Below, piece by piece: positions 42,385-51,379 of a stretch of DNA of 57,879 bases (its first letter is position 1; each line of letters opens with the position of its first letter). The stretch covers positions 1 to 57,879 of the forward strand of contig JACRCR010000075.1 of assembly GCA_016218925.1 (NCBI GenBank), given 5' to 3'. Origin of the DNA: Deltaproteobacteria bacterium (lineage in GTDB: Bacteria; Desulfobacterota; Binatia; UBA1149; CAITLU01). The position numbers were made by a program, and so were the translations under genes. A model generated the notes under the pieces. The model worked only from the letters and a program-made list of their open reading frames with translations, made no database searches and was not told where the DNA came from.

Positions 42385-42948
42385 CTAGCGCATCTTCGTC
42401 GCGATCAGGTTCATGAACTCCTGACGCGTTTCCTTGAGCTGGAAGGCCCCTACCAGAGCGCTCGTGACCACCACCGAGTTGGGTTTCTCGACACCGCGCA
42501 TGCGCATGCACAAGTGCTCGGCTTCGACCACGACGCCGACCCCGACCGCTTGCAGGACATCGCTCAACGTACTGGCGATCTGCTCGGTCATGCGCTCCTG
42601 CACTTGCAGGCGGCGTGCGTAGCAGTCGACCATCCTGGCTACCTTGCTGATGCCGACGATCTTGGCACCCGGAATGTACGCCACGTGTACGCGTCCGAAG
42701 AACGGAAGCATGTGGTGTTCGCACAGCGAGAAGAAGTCGATGTCCTTGACGATGATCATCTCGGAGTAGCTCTCCGTGAACATCGCGTCGCCGATCACCG
42801 CCCGGGGATCCTCACCGTAGCCTTTGGTCAGGTAGCCGAGTGCACGCGCCACACGGTCGGGGGTTTTTTGCAGTCCCTCGCGATCGGGATCCTCGCCGAT
42901 CCACTCGAGGATGCCGCGCACCTGGCCGTCGATCGACGAGGCACGCAC
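42385..42948 (-). CDS. folE: GTP cyclohydrolase I
   Basis: 187 residues; GTG 42948 just after the stop of the upstream gene, with GAGGAC before it. Zinc ligands are in [20 protein letters not shown] and the later [40 protein letters not shown] is the GTP-binding stretch. It converts GTP to dihydroneopterin triphosphate for folate and queuosine precursors. The PTPS-family gene at 26433 and queE at 45855 could use its product. The upstream APH-fold gene stops four bases before the start. Confidence 0.96.
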   Translation of the reverse strand: MRASSIDGQVRGILEWIGEDPDREGLQKTPDRVARALGYLTKGYGEDPRAVIGDAMFTESYSEMIIVKDIDFFSLCEHHMLPFFGRVHVAYIPGAKIVGISKVARMVDCYARRLQVQERMTEQIASTLSDVLQAVGVGVVVEAEHLCMRMRGVEKPNSVVVTSALVGAFQLKETRQEFMNLIATKMR

Positions 42949-42951
42949 CGC

Positions 42952-44079
42952 TCAGTCCTCCGCGTCCTCGAGTTCTACCTCGTCGATGATCTCGTCAGGC
43001 CCGTCAATGTCGCCGCCCTCGAAGCTTTCCTCGACGCCCTCTTCATCGCCTTCGAATTCGCCTGACTTGACCCGCTGGTACTTGCGGTAGTCGTAGCCGG
43101 TGGCCATCGCCATCAGCAGTCCTTCCATGCCGCCTTCTTTCTCGCGCCGCAGCACACGCAGGCGGTCGAGGTACTCGCGGAAGTCCTGGTTGATGCGCTG
43201 CACCTCGTCGGGCTCGCCTTCGAAGAACTCGCACAGCCGCGTCACCGCGAAGCGAAGTGCGGCGAAGCGCAGCTCGTTCGGGAACGAATCCCACTCGGCC
43301 AGCGACAGCGTACGCAACGACTCGTAGCCTGCCATCAGCGCTTCGAAACGCTCGAGCGAGTAGCCGCCCGACACGAAGCACATCGCGTTGACCGCGGTGG
43401 CGAGGTCGAAGACGTACTTGCCGCGGCAGGCGGCGTCGAAATCGCCCAGACTGACCACCTGGTCGGCGCGCACCAGCATTCCGTAGCAATGCACCGTGCC
43501 GTGGATGATGCCCTTGGGGAGCTTGGTCTCCAGGTAGTTGCCCAGGTACTCGATCTCTTCGTCGAGGGTACGGACGATCTTCTTGAAGTAGGGCGGGATG
43601 CGACGACGCACCGCCGCGTACGACTCGAAGATGCGATCGAAGCCGAAGCGGTTGTCGATCGCCTTCTTGTAGCCGCGCCCGGTCATGTGGAGCTGGCCAA
43701 GGACGCGGCCGAGGCTGTGCACGGCCTTGAAGCTGACGGTCTCGCCGTTGGGCTCCTTGCCCTGTGCCATCTTGTACAGCACCAGCGAGTGCCCCTCGCG
43801 CTCGAGGAACTGCCGGCCGCGACGGTCGCTGACCGGCCGCGGGCTCGGAAACGAGTGTTTTTCCAGGAACAGCAGCAGGTCGAGTTCACGACGCAGGTCG
43901 AACTCGTCTTCGAGGGAACGGACCTGAAGCTCGTAGTTGGTCTTGGCGACTTCGAGCGCGTAGCGCTTGTTGCCCCACGCCGGGATCGGCCCGCAGCCCG
44001 GGCCAATTTTGCCGAGACCGTACTCGGCGGCAATATCGCCGAGCGCCTTCTTGTCGAGCACGAGTGACTGCAACGGCAT
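42952..44079 (-). CDS. APH/CotS-fold protein lacking the catalytic Asp (pseudokinase)
   Basis: 375 residues. The aminoglycoside-phosphotransferase fold is clear: GHSLVLYKMAQGKEPNG as the hinge, then the region equivalent to the catalytic loop and DFDAACRGKYVFDLATAV, the metal-binding segment with D213/D215. The catalytic loop, normally H-G-D-x-H-x-x-N, reads HGTVHCYG (193-200): both the Asp base and the Asn are replaced. A very acidic tail follows from ~335 (FEGDEEGVEESFEGGDIDG). It starts with an ATG behind a plausible promoter and overlaps no other gene. It is probably a non-catalytic or strongly altered relative; the partner is unknown. Confidence 0.8.
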   Translation of the reverse strand: MPLQSLVLDKKALGDIAAEYGLGKIGPGCGPIPAWGNKRYALEVAKTNYELQVRSLEDEFDLRRELDLLLFLEKHSFPSPRPVSDRRGRQFLEREGHSLVLYKMAQGKEPNGETVSFKAVHSLGRVLGQLHMTGRGYKKAIDNRFGFDRIFESYAAVRRRIPPYFKKIVRTLDEEIEYLGNYLETKLPKGIIHGTVHCYGMLVRADQVVSLGDFDAACRGKYVFDLATAVNAMCFVSGGYSLERFEALMAGYESLRTLSLAEWDSFPNELRFAALRFAVTRLCEFFEGEPDEVQRINQDFREYLDRLRVLRREKEGGMEGLLMAMATGYDYRKYQRVKSGEFEGDEEGVEESFEGGDIDGPDEIIDEVELEDAED

Positions 44080-44128
44080 CGGCGGCTCAGCGCTGCGAGG
44101 GCACAGCGCGGAAAATTAACGCCCACGG

Positions 44129-44157
44129 GGTATGTCGGCGCGTCGCGGCAAAGTCAA
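44129..44157 (-). promoter_or_regulatory. Candidate promoter of the APH-fold gene
   Basis: On the minus strand TTGACT (44152-44157), 17 bases, then CATACC (44129-44134). An A-tract lies directly upstream of the -35 and could act as an UP element. The -10 is weak, so confidence is limited. Confidence 0.4.
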
Positions 44158-44220
44158 TATTTTTTTTTGCCCGCCGCCACCGGCTTGCATCAGCCGGCGC
44201 GCTCGCTCGGACCCGCGAGC

Positions 44221-45852
44221 TCAGGATCTGCTCATCACCGCGGCCCCGTCCAGGCGCAGGAGGTCGCGATAACGTGCGATCTCGCTCTCCATTTGGGCCG
44301 CGTCCCAGCCCAGACGAGCCCCGAGAAGTTCGCCGGCCGCGCGCAGCACAGCGCCGCCGCGCTCGCGGCTGCGCAGGCCTATGTGCGTACGGCGAGCGAG
44401 CACGTCCTCGAGAGTCGCGGCCATCTCGAAGTCGACCGCATGGACCACCTCGGCGAGCAGATCGGGCAGATCCGCGACCGCTCGCTCGGCGAGGTTCTCG
44501 TCGCCGCGCACCAGACCCGCCACCTCCGTTGCAAGCGCGCCGTAGCGCGAACGGAGATGCTCCTCTCTGGTCTCGGGCTCGGCTTCCATGGACGACCCGG
44601 CCTCGATACCGACCGCGCCGGGCAGCGGAACTTCGGCGGTCCGGCAACGGCCGGTCTTGCGTCCGAGCCCGGCCGCCACGCGATCGACGAGCAGTTCGGC
44701 GACGTGACGGTGGGTCGTCAGCTTGCCCCCACCGAGCGAGATGAGTCCGGCCGGGCTCTCGAAGATCTGATCCTCACGACTGACGTCGGAGGCCGAACGC
44801 TCATCCTCGGGCGCCACCAGCGGACGCAGTCCGGCGTAGGTGCTGATGATGTCGCGGGCGGTGACGCCGGCAGCCGGAAACGCGCGATTGACCGCCCCGA
44901 GAAGGTAGTCGACGTCGTCGCCGTCGGCGCGAACCTCGGCGGGATCGCCGCTGTAGAAGGTATCGGTGGTTCCGACCAGCGTCTGGCTCTGCCACGGAAT
45001 CGCGAACATGACGCGCCCGTCGAGGCCGCGGATCACGATCGCGTCGCGGTTGCCGATGCGCGAGCGATCGAAGATCGCGTGCACGCCTTTGGTCAGCCTC
45101 AGTCGCGGCGGCGCTCCGGGATCGTCCAGGCGCCGCACGTGGTCGAGCCAGGGACCGGCGACGTTCACGAACGCGCGCGCCCGCACCAGCGTGGTCGCGC
45201 CAGTGAGCATGTCGCGGACCTGCGCTGCGGCCAGGCGACCGCCGGCATCCTTTTCGAGCGCGGTCACCTCGGCGTGGTTGAGAACCGCCGCTCCGAGCGA
45301 ACGCGCCGCGAGCACCGTCTCCAGCGTCAGACGCGCGTCGTCGGTCCAGCAATCGAAGTACAGCGCACCTCCGCACAGGCCTTCCACCGCCAGCGCGGGC
45401 TCGTGCTCGCGCACCTTGGCGACGGTGAGGTGGCGGTGCGGCTCGACGTTGCGAAACCCGGCGAGCAGATCGTAGACGGTCAGACCGACGCGCAGTTGCC
45501 AGACCGCCACCGAATCGTCCTCGTAGATCGGGAAGACGAAACGCTGGCCGCGCACCAGGTGCGGTGCCACCCGCGTGCGCAGCAGGTCGCGTTCGCGACA
45601 CGATTCGAGCACCAGCGCGACGTCGCCCTGCTGCAGGTAGCGCACGCCGCCGTGGACGAGCTTGCTCGAACGGCTGCTGGTGCCCGAGGCAAAGTCGCGG
45701 CTCTCCAGCAGCGCAACCGTGAGACCTCGAAGCGTGGCGTCGCGCGCCACCGCGGCGCCGTTGATTCCGCCGCCTATGACGCAAATGTCGAAGATCTCTT
45801 CGCCGAAGCGACGCCACGTGGTGTCGCGGTAAACCAGAGGAGGAGTGTGCAC
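44221..45852 (-). CDS. glpD: Glycerol-3-phosphate dehydrogenase, FAD-dependent
   Basis: 543 residues from GTG 45852. The FAD Rossmann motif is FDICVIGGGINGAAVARDATLRGL; SSRSSKLVHGGVRYLQQGD is the GlpD family block near the flavin; TLVGTTDTFYSGDP and TYAGLRPLV follow, then the C-terminal helical domain with THIGLRSRERGG. It passes electrons from glycerol-3-phosphate to the quinone pool at the membrane surface. The start lies two bases after the queE stop, so the gene is translationally coupled to queE, an unusual neighbour. Glycerate 2-kinase, three-carbon metabolism too, is one gene further upstream. Confidence 0.94.
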   Translation of the reverse strand: MHTPPLVYRDTTWRRFGEEIFDICVIGGGINGAAVARDATLRGLTVALLESRDFASGTSSRSSKLVHGGVRYLQQGDVALVLESCRERDLLRTRVAPHLVRGQRFVFPIYEDDSVAVWQLRVGLTVYDLLAGFRNVEPHRHLTVAKVREHEPALAVEGLCGGALYFDCWTDDARLTLETVLAARSLGAAVLNHAEVTALEKDAGGRLAAAQVRDMLTGATTLVRARAFVNVAGPWLDHVRRLDDPGAPPRLRLTKGVHAIFDRSRIGNRDAIVIRGLDGRVMFAIPWQSQTLVGTTDTFYSGDPAEVRADGDDVDYLLGAVNRAFPAAGVTARDIISTYAGLRPLVAPEDERSASDVSREDQIFESPAGLISLGGGKLTTHRHVAELLVDRVAAGLGRKTGRCRTAEVPLPGAVGIEAGSSMEAEPETREEHLRSRYGALATEVAGLVRGDENLAERAVADLPDLLAEVVHAVDFEMAATLEDVLARRTHIGLRSRERGGAVLRAAGELLGARLGWDAAQMESEIARYRDLLRLDGAAVMSRS

Positions 45853-45854
45853 GT

Positions 45855-46610
45855 TCAACGTATCCCGACCAGTTTGTGGATTTGGGGCAGCACGCGGGTA
45901 TCGGGCACGTGCATCGACGCGACCGCGGCCAGACCGGCCAGCCGCTGCTGATCGATGCACCAGCGCGGACCGTCGGCGTCGGTGATCGGCTGTACGAACA
46001 GCGTGGCGCCGGGCGCGGTGTTTGCGATCAGTTTCGCGGCCCGCGCGACCTCCTCGGTGACGGTGTCCTGATCGACCGGCATCTTCACGTAGACCTCGGC
46101 GTCGCGACACAGTTCGAGGAAGGCGCGGTGGCGCTCCCAGGGGTCGGCCTCGCCGGTGTTCGACGGCAGTTTGACGTCGGCGGAAACCACCTCGATGCCC
46201 GGTAGCACCGCCGCCAGGCCGTGGGTTACCAGCGCGTTGGTTTCGAGCAGGCAGCCCACCGGCGGCGGGGCCTGCGACAGCCACCGCGCCAGGAACGCCC
46301 CTTGTACCATCGGCTCGCCGCCGGTGATCGCGACCATCGCGATCGTCGAATCCAGACGGCAGCACTCCTCGACTATCGCTGCGAGCGTCGGCAGCGCCAG
46401 CGGGTTCGAGAATGTCTCGCTTCTGCCATCGGGGTAGTCGACGCGGCAAAAGCGCACCCGGTCGAGCGAGTCGGGCGTATCGCACCAGCGGCAGCGGATG
46501 TTGCAGCCGGCAAAACGGACGAACAGATGACGCTGGCCCACGCGGGCCCCCTCACCCTGCCAGGACGCGAAGATCTCGCTCAGATAGGCAACCGGAGACG
46601 CGCCGCTCAT
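45855..46610 (-). CDS. queE: 7-carboxy-7-deazaguanine synthase
   Basis: 251 residues from ATG 46610. SEIFASWQGEGARVGQRHLFVRFAGC is the QueE start signature; the radical SAM cluster is CNIRCRWCDT (C-x3-C-x2-C). ITGGEPMVQ and LETNALV follow as SAM and substrate contacts. It contracts 6-carboxy-tetrahydropterin to CDG in the queuosine/7-deazapurine pathway. A QueD-type supplier would be needed, and the only PTPS-family gene in the window has a PTPS-III-like active site. It sits within a cluster of unrelated core genes and is immediately followed by glpD. Confidence 0.93.
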   Translation of the reverse strand: MSGASPVAYLSEIFASWQGEGARVGQRHLFVRFAGCNIRCRWCDTPDSLDRVRFCRVDYPDGRSETFSNPLALPTLAAIVEECCRLDSTIAMVAITGGEPMVQGAFLARWLSQAPPPVGCLLETNALVTHGLAAVLPGIEVVSADVKLPSNTGEADPWERHRAFLELCRDAEVYVKMPVDQDTVTEEVARAAKLIANTAPGATLFVQPITDADGPRWCIDQQRLAGLAAVASMHVPDTRVLPQIHKLVGIR

Positions 46611-46704
46611 CGCTGCCCGCATAGCACAAGGACGCTCAAAGCGCGTGTCGGGGCCGGCGCGGCGCCCCACCGGCGCCGGCTCGGCCGCGGAACTCCGCGG
46701 TCGG

Positions 46705-48105
46705 TTACGCGGTCACCGCGACCAGCAGATCGCCGACGTTGGTGCCGGTGGGACCGGTAACCAGCAGGTCGCCGCTGGCTGCCAGTGCCGGCTCGGTGTC
46801 GAACCTCGCCAGCGCCTTCTCGAGCGCGAGTCCGGCCGCAGCGGCGCGGCCGGCGCTGCCGCCATCGATCACGGCGCCGGCGCCGCGGCTCGATCCGTCG
46901 CGGCCGTCGGTGCCGGCAACCGCGCAGGCAAAACCCTCGCGGCCGGCCAACGCCAGCGCCAGCCGCGCGGCAAGATCGAGATTGCGCCCGCCGCGCCCAC
47001 TGCAGTCGGCGGGCACTCGAACGGTGGTCTCGCCACCGGCCAGCCACGCTTGCAGCGCTCGGCTGCGCGCATGGTCGCGGACAGCGGCAACGTTACCGGT
47101 CGCTTCGGTCCGATCGAGGAGTGCGCCCACCTGCTGCGCGACCTCCGCTGCCGCGGCTGCCGTGTCGCAGGTGAGCGCAAGCGTGCGCCGCGAAACATGG
47201 CAGCCTCGTGCCTCCAGGAACGCAGCCGCACCGTCGATCGCATCGCCGACGCCAGCCACTATTTCGTAGTCTACGGCCCCGCTCGGATCGACCGACCCGT
47301 TCGCGTGTGCGGCCGCGTTCGGACCCACGGCCGCGTTCGAATCGCCGCCTGCCACAGGGTGCGCCGCGCTCGCCGCAACTTGCGCCGCATGCGCCATCGC
47401 GCCGAGGTGGTCGAGCACTCCGGACGGCATCTGCATCGAATGGCGCGTGATGATCTCGAGCGCCTCGCGCGCGTCGCGCGCGACCGGGAAGGTCGGCGCA
47501 GAACCGATCGCCGCCGGATCGTCGCCGACCACGTCGGACACCGCCAGCGTGCACACGCGCGCCGGCTCCGCGAGCTTCGCCAGCGCCCCACCCTTGACCG
47601 CCGACAAGCAACAGCGCACTCGGTTGATCGCGGCGATCGGCGCACCGCTGGCAACCAGCGCGCGATGCGCATCGATCAGTTCATCGCAGCTCACGCCGTC
47701 GCCGGGAACTTCGAGCAGCGAAGAGGCGCCGCCCGAAAGCAGCAACAGCAACGTTTCGCCTCGCGTCAGCGCCGCCACCGCGGCCGCGATGCGACGCGAA
47801 TTTTCGATGCCTCGAGCTGTCGGCTCGGGATGTCCGCCGGCGAGAACCTCGACTCCGCCTGGCAGATCGGTCACTGCGGCGCCGCCCGGACACAGGACCA
47901 GGCCTCGCGCGACCGGCAGCGCGCCGCGCATCATCGCCGCGGCAGCCTTGCCGACAGCGACCACCAGTGTCGAGGAGGAATCGGGATGCAGATCGCGACG
48001 CCGCGCCAGCGTTCGCGCGACGCAGCGGCATGGATCGACCGCCGCGACGCCGGCGCGCCAGGCGGCCTGCGCGAGTTCGCGAAGATCCGCCGGCGGTCGC
48101 TTCAC
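46705..48105 (-). CDS. Glycerate 2-kinase (DUF4147/MOFRL)
   Basis: 466 residues; GTG 48105 is one base after the TGA of the dksA-like gene. The N-terminal DUF4147 domain contains VVAVGKAAAAMMRGAL and LLLLSGGASSLLEVP; the C-terminal MOFRL domain ends SGDLLVTGPTGTNVGDLLVAVTA. It phosphorylates D-glycerate to 2-phosphoglycerate. Residues ~240-275 are an Ala/Asn/Gly/Pro-rich low-complexity insert (AHPVAGGDSNAAVGPNAAAH) encoded partly by a repeated CGGCCGCGTTCG word (47310-47339), absent from ordinary members. Catalytic regions are intact. Confidence 0.92.
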   Translation of the reverse strand: MKRPPADLRELAQAAWRAGVAAVDPCRCVARTLARRRDLHPDSSSTLVVAVGKAAAAMMRGALPVARGLVLCPGGAAVTDLPGGVEVLAGGHPEPTARGIENSRRIAAAVAALTRGETLLLLLSGGASSLLEVPGDGVSCDELIDAHRALVASGAPIAAINRVRCCLSAVKGGALAKLAEPARVCTLAVSDVVGDDPAAIGSAPTFPVARDAREALEIITRHSMQMPSGVLDHLGAMAHAAQVAASAAHPVAGGDSNAAVGPNAAAHANGSVDPSGAVDYEIVAGVGDAIDGAAAFLEARGCHVSRRTLALTCDTAAAAAEVAQQVGALLDRTEATGNVAAVRDHARSRALQAWLAGGETTVRVPADCSGRGGRNLDLAARLALALAGREGFACAVAGTDGRDGSSRGAGAVIDGGSAGRAAAAGLALEKALARFDTEPALAASGDLLVTGPTGTNVGDLLVAVTA

Positions 48106-48106
48106 A

Positions 48107-48532
48107 TCAGAAAGTATCGTCTTCGAAGTCGCCGCCCGGATAGCGCGGCGCGACCGCGCTGGCGGACTCGGTGTGCATGGTGCGCTGCGCCTGCTCGAAC
48201 TCGTCCTGACAAGTCACACACAAGCGCGTAAACGGCATCGCTTCGAGACGTCCCGAAGCGATCTCGCCGCCGCACTCGTCGCACTCGCCGTATTCGCCGG
48301 ACTCGATGCGCGCCAACGCGTCGTCGATCAGTTGCAACTTCTTGCGCTCGCGGTCGCCGAGCAGAAGGTTGATCTCGCGGTCGCGCTCGTCGCTGGCAAT
48401 GTCGTAGGTGTCGCGCCCCTCGCCGGCTTCTCCTTCGCGTCCCTGCTTCATATCATCGGCGATGACACGAAGGATGTCCTTGCGCATCTCACTCAGCTTG
48501 GACTCGAACTTGTCGCGATCGCGCTTTCTCAT
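48107..48532 (-). CDS. DksA/TraR-family zinc-finger protein
   Basis: 141 residues from ATG 48532; a GTG at 48544 lacks proper spacing. A long N-terminal coiled coil carries the DTYDIASDE tip, resembling the D-x-x-D-x-A tip that DksA inserts into the RNA polymerase secondary channel. The zinc finger has four Cys (CDECGGEIASGRLEAMPFTR, then LCVTCQ). It may modulate transcription with ppGpp, or act as a DksA-like paralogue. The C-terminus is acidic (PGGDFEDDTF). It follows rimO by 41 bases. Confidence 0.88.
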   Translation of the reverse strand: MRKRDRDKFESKLSEMRKDILRVIADDMKQGREGEAGEGRDTYDIASDERDREINLLLGDRERKKLQLIDDALARIESGEYGECDECGGEIASGRLEAMPFTRLCVTCQDEFEQAQRTMHTESASAVAPRYPGGDFEDDTF

Positions 48533-48573
48533 GACCGTTCTCACTACTCCCGCGGCGGCAAAGGCAGCGTACC

Positions 48574-49926
48574 TTAGTGACGCGGTGCTCGTTCGTCAAT
48601 CGCGCCGGAGCAAAGATCCGCGAAAAGATCCAGACCGTCGCTGCCGGTGATTTCCGCCTCGACCAACCGGCCCCGCGCCGGCTCGCAGTCGCCGCCGAGA
48701 AACGTCACGCCGTCGATCTCCGGCGCCTGCAAATCGGTACGCCCGTACCAGTGACCTTCGTCACTGTCGCGCCCGCACACCAGGACTCGCAAGCGCTGCC
48801 CCACCTGCTCGTGAAGATGAGCGGCGCTGATCGGCTCCTGCACGGCCAGCAGCCGATCGCGACGGTCGAGCGCGGTTTGCGGGTCCACCGGGTGGGGCAA
48901 ACCGAACGCTTCGCTGCCCTTCTCGGCCGAGTAGGCGAACACCGCTATCCGGTGGAAACGGACCTCCTCGACGAACCTGCACAGGCTCTCGAACGCGCGC
49001 TCGGTTTCGCCCGGAAAGCCGACGATGAACGACGAGCGGACCGCCGCACCGGGAATTCGCTCGCGCACGCGCTCCAGGATGCGCCGGACCTGCCCGGTGT
49101 CTTTGTGGCGACGCATGCGGCGCAGGACCTGGCTGTCGCAGTGCTGCAGCGGGATGTCGACGTACGGCACGACGTTGTCGACCTCGCGGATCGCATCGAG
49201 CGCGGCGTCCGAGAGCGTGCTCGGATACAGGTAGAAACACCTGACTCTGGCGAGCCCGCCGACGCGGCCCAGTCGCCACAGCAACTCGGCCAGGCCTTCC
49301 TTCAGGCCGAGGTCGCGGCCGAAAGCCGACAGATCCTGGGCAATCAAGTTGAGTTCGACGATGCCGCCGGCCACCAGGCGCTCGGCCTCGGCGGCGATGT
49401 CTTCGATCTGGCGGCTCTCGTGGCCTCCGCGAAACGACGGAATCACGCAGAACGAGCATTCGTGATCGCAGCCTTCGGAGACTTTGAGATAGGCCGAACC
49501 GTCGGTCTCGGTGACGATACGGTCCATCCACGCGGCCGGCAGGTAGTGCTTACCCGCGCGGAAGATCGCACCCCCCTCCGCGTCGAGTGCGCTCGGGAAC
49601 TTATCGAGCGCACCCGTGCCTACCATCGCGTCGATCTCGGGAATCGCCTCGGTCAGCTCGGCTCCGTAGCGCTCGGCCATGCAGCCGGTGACCACCAGGC
49701 GCCGGCCCTCGCGCGCGGCCTTGATCGCGGCGAGTTCCAGAATCGTGTCGACCGATTCCTCGCGTGCCGCCTCGATGAACGCGCACGAGTTGACGACCAG
49801 CACGTCGGCCGCCGCCGGATCTTCGACGATTTCGTGACCGGCGGCGCGAGCGCGACCGAGCATGAGTTCGCCGTCGACCTGGTTCTTGGGACAGCCCAGG
49901 CGAGCGAGAAAAATCTTTTTCCCCAT
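48574..49926 (-). CDS. rimO: Ribosomal protein S12 methylthiotransferase
   Basis: 450 residues. The first cluster Cys are C12 (LARLGCPKNQVD), the one in VVNSCAF and the one in VVTGCMAERYG. The radical SAM cluster is CDHECSFCVIPSFRGG. A TRAM domain at the C-terminus (RLRVLVCGRD and RLVEAEITGSDG) binds the substrate. It adds a methylthio group to an Asp of ribosomal protein S12. It starts 12 bases after the yajQ stop. Normal length. Confidence 0.96.
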   Translation of the reverse strand: MGKKIFLARLGCPKNQVDGELMLGRARAAGHEIVEDPAAADVLVVNSCAFIEAAREESVDTILELAAIKAAREGRRLVVTGCMAERYGAELTEAIPEIDAMVGTGALDKFPSALDAEGGAIFRAGKHYLPAAWMDRIVTETDGSAYLKVSEGCDHECSFCVIPSFRGGHESRQIEDIAAEAERLVAGGIVELNLIAQDLSAFGRDLGLKEGLAELLWRLGRVGGLARVRCFYLYPSTLSDAALDAIREVDNVVPYVDIPLQHCDSQVLRRMRRHKDTGQVRRILERVRERIPGAAVRSSFIVGFPGETERAFESLCRFVEEVRFHRIAVFAYSAEKGSEAFGLPHPVDPQTALDRRDRLLAVQEPISAAHLHEQVGQRLRVLVCGRDSDEGHWYGRTDLQAPEIDGVTFLGGDCEPARGRLVEAEITGSDGLDLFADLCSGAIDERAPRH

Positions 49927-49938
49927 CGTCAGCCGGCG

Positions 49939-50424
49939 TCACTCACGGAAGTTCTCGTATTGCAGAGGCAGGCCGTAGTCGCCTTTCTTCAGGAACGCGA
50001 TCGCTTCTTGCAGATCATCCCTGGCCTTGCCCGAAACACGCAGAGCGTCGCCTTGAATTGCCACCTGCACCTTCATCTTGGTGTTCTTGATGTCCTTGAC
50101 GATCTTCTTGGCGGTGTCGGTCTCGATGCCAGCCTTGATCTTGATCTTCTGGCGAGCCCGGCTGCCGCCAGCCGGCTCGATCGGGCCGCGATCGAGCGCG
50201 CTCAGCGCAACGCCGCGCTTTGCCAGCTTCCCTTCGAGAACCTCCAGCGCTGCTTTGACGCGGAAGTCGTCGCTGGATTCGATCTGGAAGGCCTTCTCGA
50301 CCAGCTCGACCTTGGTCGCACTGTCCTTGAAGTCGAAACGCTGCGAGACCTCTTTGACGGTCTGGCCGAGCGCGTTGTCGACCTCATGCCAATTGATCTT
50401 CGAAACGACGTCGAATGAGGGCAT
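49939..50424 (-). CDS. yajQ: YajQ family nucleotide-binding protein
   Basis: 161 residues, matching the family length. The start MPSFDVVSKINWHEVDNAL, followed by DFKDSATKVEL, and the end QIQGDALRVSG-like VAIQGDALRVSGKARDDLQEAI and GLPLQYENFRE are diagnostic. Relatives bind cyclic di-GMP or nucleic acid; the exact role here is not known. Confidence 0.95.
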   Translation of the reverse strand: MPSFDVVSKINWHEVDNALGQTVKEVSQRFDFKDSATKVELVEKAFQIESSDDFRVKAALEVLEGKLAKRGVALSALDRGPIEPAGGSRARQKIKIKAGIETDTAKKIVKDIKNTKMKVQVAIQGDALRVSGKARDDLQEAIAFLKKGDYGLPLQYENFRE

Positions 50425-50496
50425 GGGTTTGTCCGTTGGTTGGGCGGCAGCCTCGCGGCAGTCGCGCTTGTGTCAGTTGTGTCAGAAGATCGCGGA

Positions 50497-51261
50497 TCAG
50501 AAACCCGCTTCGTGGTCGGTGATGATATCGACGCCATCGGGCGGGGTAAACGTGAACAGCGAGACGTCCAGTCCGCGATTTCGCACCGGCTCGGAGAACA
50601 CCATGTTGGTGACCGAACCGGCCGGATCGTGCACGACCACGGCGCGAAGATCGAAGGTATCGGCCGCCAGCGTCACTTCGAGGTCGCCGTCGGCCTTGTC
50701 GAGCGGCGTCAGCCGGATACGCACCGTGCCGTCGCCGCTCTTGTCGAGCGTGGCGCGGTAGCGCTCGGAGACGCCCTCGCGCCCGGCCAGCAGCGCCACC
50801 AATCCGCCGCGCCCGAAGGCCTTGCCGTAAGGGATCTTGTAGACCTGCTCGAGGTCGGGCTGGTAAAGCCACAACCACTGCCCGTCGCCTACCACGCTCT
50901 GAGGGGGCCCTTCGGTGTACTGCCACTGCACCTTGTCGGGCTTGGCGAAGTAGAAGCGTCCGGCACTTTCGACCCTGGTGCCGACGTCGGGAACTTCGAT
51001 GGTCTGGCGGAAGCCGGCAACGTAGCTCGTGGTCTCCGACCAGCGCTTCTCGTAGGCCTTCCACGCCGCCTCGGCCGCGGCATCGCGCGGGGGATCGGGC
51101 TGCACCGGCGCGGTGACGGCTGGAGCGGCAGCTTTCGGGTCCGATGGTTTGGTCTCGGCCAGGGCTGAGACGGCCGTCGCGGCGATCGCCAGTACCCCGG
51201 TCAGCATCAAGGCGGCGGTAAATCCCGGAGCCGAGTGGTCGGCGAAGCAGCGGCAGTTCAT
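50497..51261 (-). CDS. lolA: Outer-membrane lipoprotein carrier LolA
   Basis: 254 residues from ATG 51261. The N-terminus has a Cys/His-containing start then GFTAALMLTGVLAIAATAVSALAE, an export signal. After a Pro/Ala linker, the LolA fold begins: TTSYVAGFRQTIEVPDVGTRVESAGRFYFAKPDKVQWQYTEGPPQ, with the GxFxFxKPxKxxWxY block. It ferries lipoproteins across the periplasm from LolCDE to the outer membrane. Its place after ftsK is typical in deltaproteobacterial-type genomes. A 118-base gap separates it from the ftsK stop. Confidence 0.92.
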   Translation of the reverse strand: MNCRCFADHSAPGFTAALMLTGVLAIAATAVSALAETKPSDPKAAAPAVTAPVQPDPPRDAAAEAAWKAYEKRWSETTSYVAGFRQTIEVPDVGTRVESAGRFYFAKPDKVQWQYTEGPPQSVVGDGQWLWLYQPDLEQVYKIPYGKAFGRGGLVALLAGREGVSERYRATLDKSGDGTVRIRLTPLDKADGDLEVTLAADTFDLRAVVVHDPAGSVTNMVFSEPVRNRGLDVSLFTFTPPDGVDIITDHEAGF

Positions 51262-51379
51262 CACTTGGCTCAGAGTTGCACGACGCGGGGACAATTCACA
51301 TACCGGCGCCCGGTCCGGGTGCGGCCCAGCCGGCCGCCCCACAGCATGAGGGCCTCGCCCGGACGATCAGGGCACCAGC

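Noticed and set aside
51262-51379. tRNA-like or attachment-site-like sequence between lolA and ftsK
   Set aside because: No T-arm (GGTTCRANTCC), no consistent acceptor pairing and no anticodon arm could be built on either strand.
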